NCBI GenBank assembly: GCA_004151065.3
Contig: NWUY0300006208.1
Coordinates: 64,757-75,540, forward strand
Length of the DNA stretch: 10,784 bases
Direction: 5' to 3'
Source: Larix sibirica
Taxonomy: Eukaryota > Streptophyta > Pinopsida > Pinales > Pinaceae
Shown: piece after piece, positions 8,218-10,784 of the stretch
Layout: each line of letters starts with the position of its first letter
Numbering within the stretch: the first letter of the stretch is position 1
The notes under the pieces: model-generated
Seen by the model: only the letters and a program-made list of their open reading frames with translations
What the model was told of the DNA's origin: nothing
Databases searched by the model: none
Position numbers and translations under genes: made by a program

Positions 8218-8919
8218 TCAATCAACCTTAGCTTGAACAATCCTGAGGCAACTATGCAGGGATTCAACCTTGTTAGATAAGGTTTCGAAATAATCTTTCA
8301 TTTTAATATTGCTGCTACGAACTTCCGAGTTCGAGATCTGAACAAAGGTGGCAAGATGGGAAATAGCTTTTTTCAATTCAGTGTATTCTCCTCTAAGCCA
8401 GTGAACCTGTGTTTCTAGTTCAAGAACATGCGAGAGAACCCCGGGGGATGGGATATCAGGTCCTTGCGAGGAGCCCAAGTTCACGAACCCACTTCTATCC
8501 CCAACATGGTGCATCCAGTTTCTGCTACTTCCCGGCTCTCTGGAGTTGCCACGAGCAAACTGCGGCACAAAACCATAATTGTTCTAGACAAGTCCCACTT
8601 CCAGAAGAGGCCAATTCCCGCCGTTGATCAGTTTACTTGAGTGCCCACAGTGAACATGAAACCCATAACCCTTGTTGCTCTGTCCCTGCCCCTTGTTGAG
8701 ATGAGCCTAGTTTCTGCCATTGCCAGAGTCGTATCTGCGAAAACCATTCTGGACCAGACCCCTAGAATGAGGAGCCTGTTGCTCAGAGCCACCGTTCCCT
8801 TGCACCACATCAAGAGAAGACATATATCTCTTCATTCCAACACCCGTCGAATTAGCCTGGACATGCTTCCTGCAACGTCTGCATTGCAACGCAGGAGTGT
8901 TCTGACCAGCGTATTCCAT
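8218..8919 (-). pseudogene. Reading frame 3' of RNase H in LINE-B, CxxC plus coiled coil
   Basis: I do not recognise this product. ATG at 8919 opens MEYAGQNTPALQCRRCRKHV. A Gly/Ser/Asn/Gln-rich middle follows, then stops after SGNGRN (about 8707) and after EVGLV (about 8597), and an open stretch to TGA at 8218. In the last part, numbered from 8568, residues L51, V55, L58, Y62, L65, I69, L72 and later F94, L97, V101, L104, L108, V111 follow a 3-4 heptad spacing, strong evidence for a coiled coil if translated. Copy A keeps all of these hydrophobic positions. CxxC followed by KHV could be a damaged zinc site. L1-type ORF1 proteins also have coiled coils and zinc knuckles, but those lie 5' of ORF2, so the relation is open. 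Confidence 0.5.
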
Positions 8920-9257
8920 GTTAACAAGTAGAAAAAATACAACACTCGGGGCATAGGCATGAGAAAGATGCCAAAAATGTCACCTTCAAACATGATATAA
9001 GTTGCGTTGTCCTCGGAGCCTAGTCACAATGAATTCTCTCATGCGATCTAGGTGGAGACGGTTAGGGGAGGCCATCGTTTGTGATGGGAGGATGTGTGAG
9101 AGGATCTAGGGGGGTAGGTAAATCCCAAGGCAATCTTAGAATTAAACACAAAAAAACCAAGGTTGATTCCAAAGTTAGAGGGGTAGTGGGGTAAAACCCA
9201 ATTCAAGAGGGTGCACATAGAAGGTGTGTCCATAAATACAAACTAGGAGGGGGAGGG
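8920..9257 (-). other. LINE-B spacer between RNase H stop and the 3' frame
   Basis: About 340 bases collinear with 758-1103 of copy A. One T-run just upstream of the ATG at 8919 differs by one base between the copies. No coding frame is conserved between them and I see no motif. Confidence 0.6.
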
Positions 9258-9700
9258 TTATGGAACCCAGTTGTTAGCAGAGTTTTGTCCATCGCTGATC
9301 AATATACCATAGTCCAGGCCAGCTCCAATGTTGTCCATGGTGTCGGATTGCTGATTATTGTGCCTCGAGACATGAAGGAAGGAGGTAGTGTTGAAATCCT
9401 TGATCATAAAGATGAAGTGATGATGGAGGTTTGAGACCAGTTTTCGACGAGTTTTGGCTAGAGACCTGGATTCCATGATAACCATCATTGAATCTCCAAT
9501 ATCGATGAGATCCTTGAAATCTGTATTCCTAGCGATCTCCATACCTTTGAGTAATGCGATCCATTCCACATCATTAATGGTCCTTCTACCAATTCCCCAG
9601 GCGAAGTCTTTCACATTGTTTCCCTCAGAGCCCAAGAGGACTCCTCCTGCACTTGCCAACCCAGGGTTTCCCTTTTAGGCACCATCGAAAAAGAGGATAT
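9258..9700 (-). other. RNase H domain of LINE-B
   Basis: FDGA with Asp at 9686-9684 is followed at once by TAA 9677-9675, then KGNPGLASAGGVLLGSEGN. NDVEWIALLKGMEIA gives the Glu, LIDIGDSMMVI the Asp, and HVSRHNNQQSDTMDNIGAG the His and last Asp. All catalytic positions are present apart from the stop three codons after the first. Confidence 0.9.
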
Positions 9701-10129
9701 GATTGCCAAGAGTTATGACCCAAAGATGTAGTTCCTGTGGTTCCATTCTGATGTTCCAAGTTTTTGGCTTATGACTCTTGGAGGGAAGAAACAAAGTGGG
9801 AATAGGGGGGATCAAGAGGTCAGCCACCCAATTTTTCTCTTCCACATTTAGAGGTTCCTTGCCAATGTTTTTCATACTTCTTGTAGAGAGGGAATCAATC
9901 CAAAGAGCTTTTGCAGAAGAGAGGAATTTACCAGGGGTGGCTCTAATACCTTCAAAAATCTCCTTATTTCTGGCAGTCCAAAGTTTCCAGCAGATGAATT
10001 TTGGAAAAGCTGCCCAAGCTCTTTTGAAGTCCGGCTTCCTGGATAGCGAGTTCTGGTAGTAGAGGTGCCAATTGGAAAAGAGATCATTCCAATCAGTAGG
10101 GAGGATGAGATTTGGTTGGATTTCCTTGT

Positions 10130-10415
10130 AGGCCCGATGCCATACCTCTTGTGAGAAGCTGCAATCCATAAATAGGCGGTCAATCCTTTCCTTTGCCTCC
10201 TTGCAAAGAACGCATCTAGCTGGCCCTTCGATCCCTCTTTTCCTGAGATTCTCGGCTGTGAGAGCCTTTCGGTGAGCAAGAGTCCAATTGAAGACGATTA
10301 CTTTCGGGATCCCGTCCTTGTCCCAGACTCTATTCCACTTATTATTCTTGTTACGCTGATTGCTAAGGCTGTCAAGAATCCCATAGCCCCCCTTAACATA
10401 GTAAGTGCCCGCTTT
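10130..10415 (-). other. zf-RVT domain of LINE-B
   Basis: The three cysteines of the motif are present (C-V-L-C and MDCS), but the expected His in IDxLF is Arg. Copy A keeps His and has lost two cysteines. Upstream lie the conserved GGYGILD and GIPKVIVFNW segments. Confidence 0.8.
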
Positions 10416-10784
10416 TCCCCAGCCTCGTTTGTCTCTCAAATTTTGATGGATGGGAAGAGCACCATGAAACCGAGAGAGAAGCGACCGATAATCATGAAGA
10501 AGATGATCCAGGAGCTCCAGATTTAGCCATCCCATCCATTTGCCTTGGTTGGACCAAGACGACAAGTCAAAAAGAGTGTGGATGTTGGCTTGTTCCATCC
10601 AGCATTTCAAATCGCTGAATTCATGGAGAGAGTTCACAGGAGGATTAGAGCAGAAGTTGTCCTTCCAAATTTAAATTTTCTTACCATTTCCAAGGATCCA
10701 CGACAATTTGCTTTGAATGATGAAGGCCGCACGTTTGCAAATATTCCATATAGAAGACCCTCTTTTCTCCTTATCAATATTATC

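Larger units (their letters stand above)
7796..10784 (-). mobile_element. LINE copy B, 3' part, cut by the right window edge
   Basis: This is the same family and orientation as copy A, with 8163-10784 collinear with 1-2623 and few indels. From 3' to 5' it has a seven-base poly(T) on the plus strand (7796-7802, the poly(A) tail of the element), a 3' untranslated part, the CxxC/coiled-coil frame, RNase H and zf-RVT. The reverse transcriptase and everything 5' of it lie beyond the window. It is better preserved than copy A: the ORF2 end stays in one frame for about 1.5 kb with two nonsense codons. Confidence 0.9.
9258..10784 (-). pseudogene. LINE-B ORF2 C-terminal part: zf-RVT and RNase H, two nonsense codons
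   Basis: A single frame runs from the window edge to TAG at 9258. It is interrupted only by TAA at 10671-10673 (copy A has CAA there) and TAA at 9675-9677 (copy A has TCA, in FDGASKG). The longest open piece spans 10637-9675. It contains GWGKAGTYYVKGGYGIL, WDKDGIPKVIVFNWTLAHRK, then RCVLCKEAKERID with the CxxC, and MDCSFSQEVWH. This is zf-RVT followed by a linker to RNase H. The length and order match the C-terminal third of plant LINE ORF2. If the two stops are recent this copy was disabled later than copy A. Confidence 0.9.

Noticed and set aside
1-10784. CRISPR array, tRNA, rRNA or bacterial operon
   Set aside because: There are no regularly spaced repeats with unique spacers and no cloverleaf or rRNA sequence that I recognise, and the recognisable coding belongs to plant-type retrotransposons.

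Overview
The window looks like plant nuclear DNA made almost entirely of dead retrotransposons. The evidence is a plant-type L1-like LINE (gag with a CCHC zinc knuckle, endonuclease, reverse transcriptase, zf-RVT and RNase H), a Ty1/copia fragment, and AT-rich DNA with a foldback repeat. I see no bacterial-style gene, no intact host gene, no RNA gene and no CRISPR array. The sequence does not let me name a species or clade.

Layout. Positions 1-6242 hold LINE copy A, read on the minus strand: ORF1 (about 6244-5361), ORF2 (about 5364-1104), then a long 3' region that runs off the left edge. Every part of copy A is broken by stops and frameshifts. Positions 6243-7072 hold a plus-strand Ty1/copia fragment (protease, pre-integrase motif, integrase), also broken. 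Positions 7095-7450 form a foldback of related short units in direct and inverted orientation. Positions 7451-7795 are very AT-rich, with a 33-bp tandem duplication and a 26-bp perfect palindrome. Positions 7796-10784 are the 3' part of a second LINE, copy B, on the same strand: a short poly(A), a 3' region, RNase H and zf-RVT. It leaves the window at the right edge before the reverse transcriptase.

Copies A and B align collinearly from 1-2623 to 8163-10784, with about 90% identity over a hand-counted 180 bases. They carry different disabling mutations, so each can be used to read the other. In copy B the C-terminal part of ORF2 stays in one frame for about 1.5 kb with only two stop codons. 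Copy A has many more stops and several frameshifts.

The most interesting feature is downstream of RNase H. Both copies retain remnants of the same further reading frame, with a CxxC motif and two strong heptad (coiled-coil) stretches. An extra coding region there is not part of the usual two-ORF plant LINE layout. It could be a third ORF, a captured sequence or a coincidence of the 3' region. No other new system is visible.
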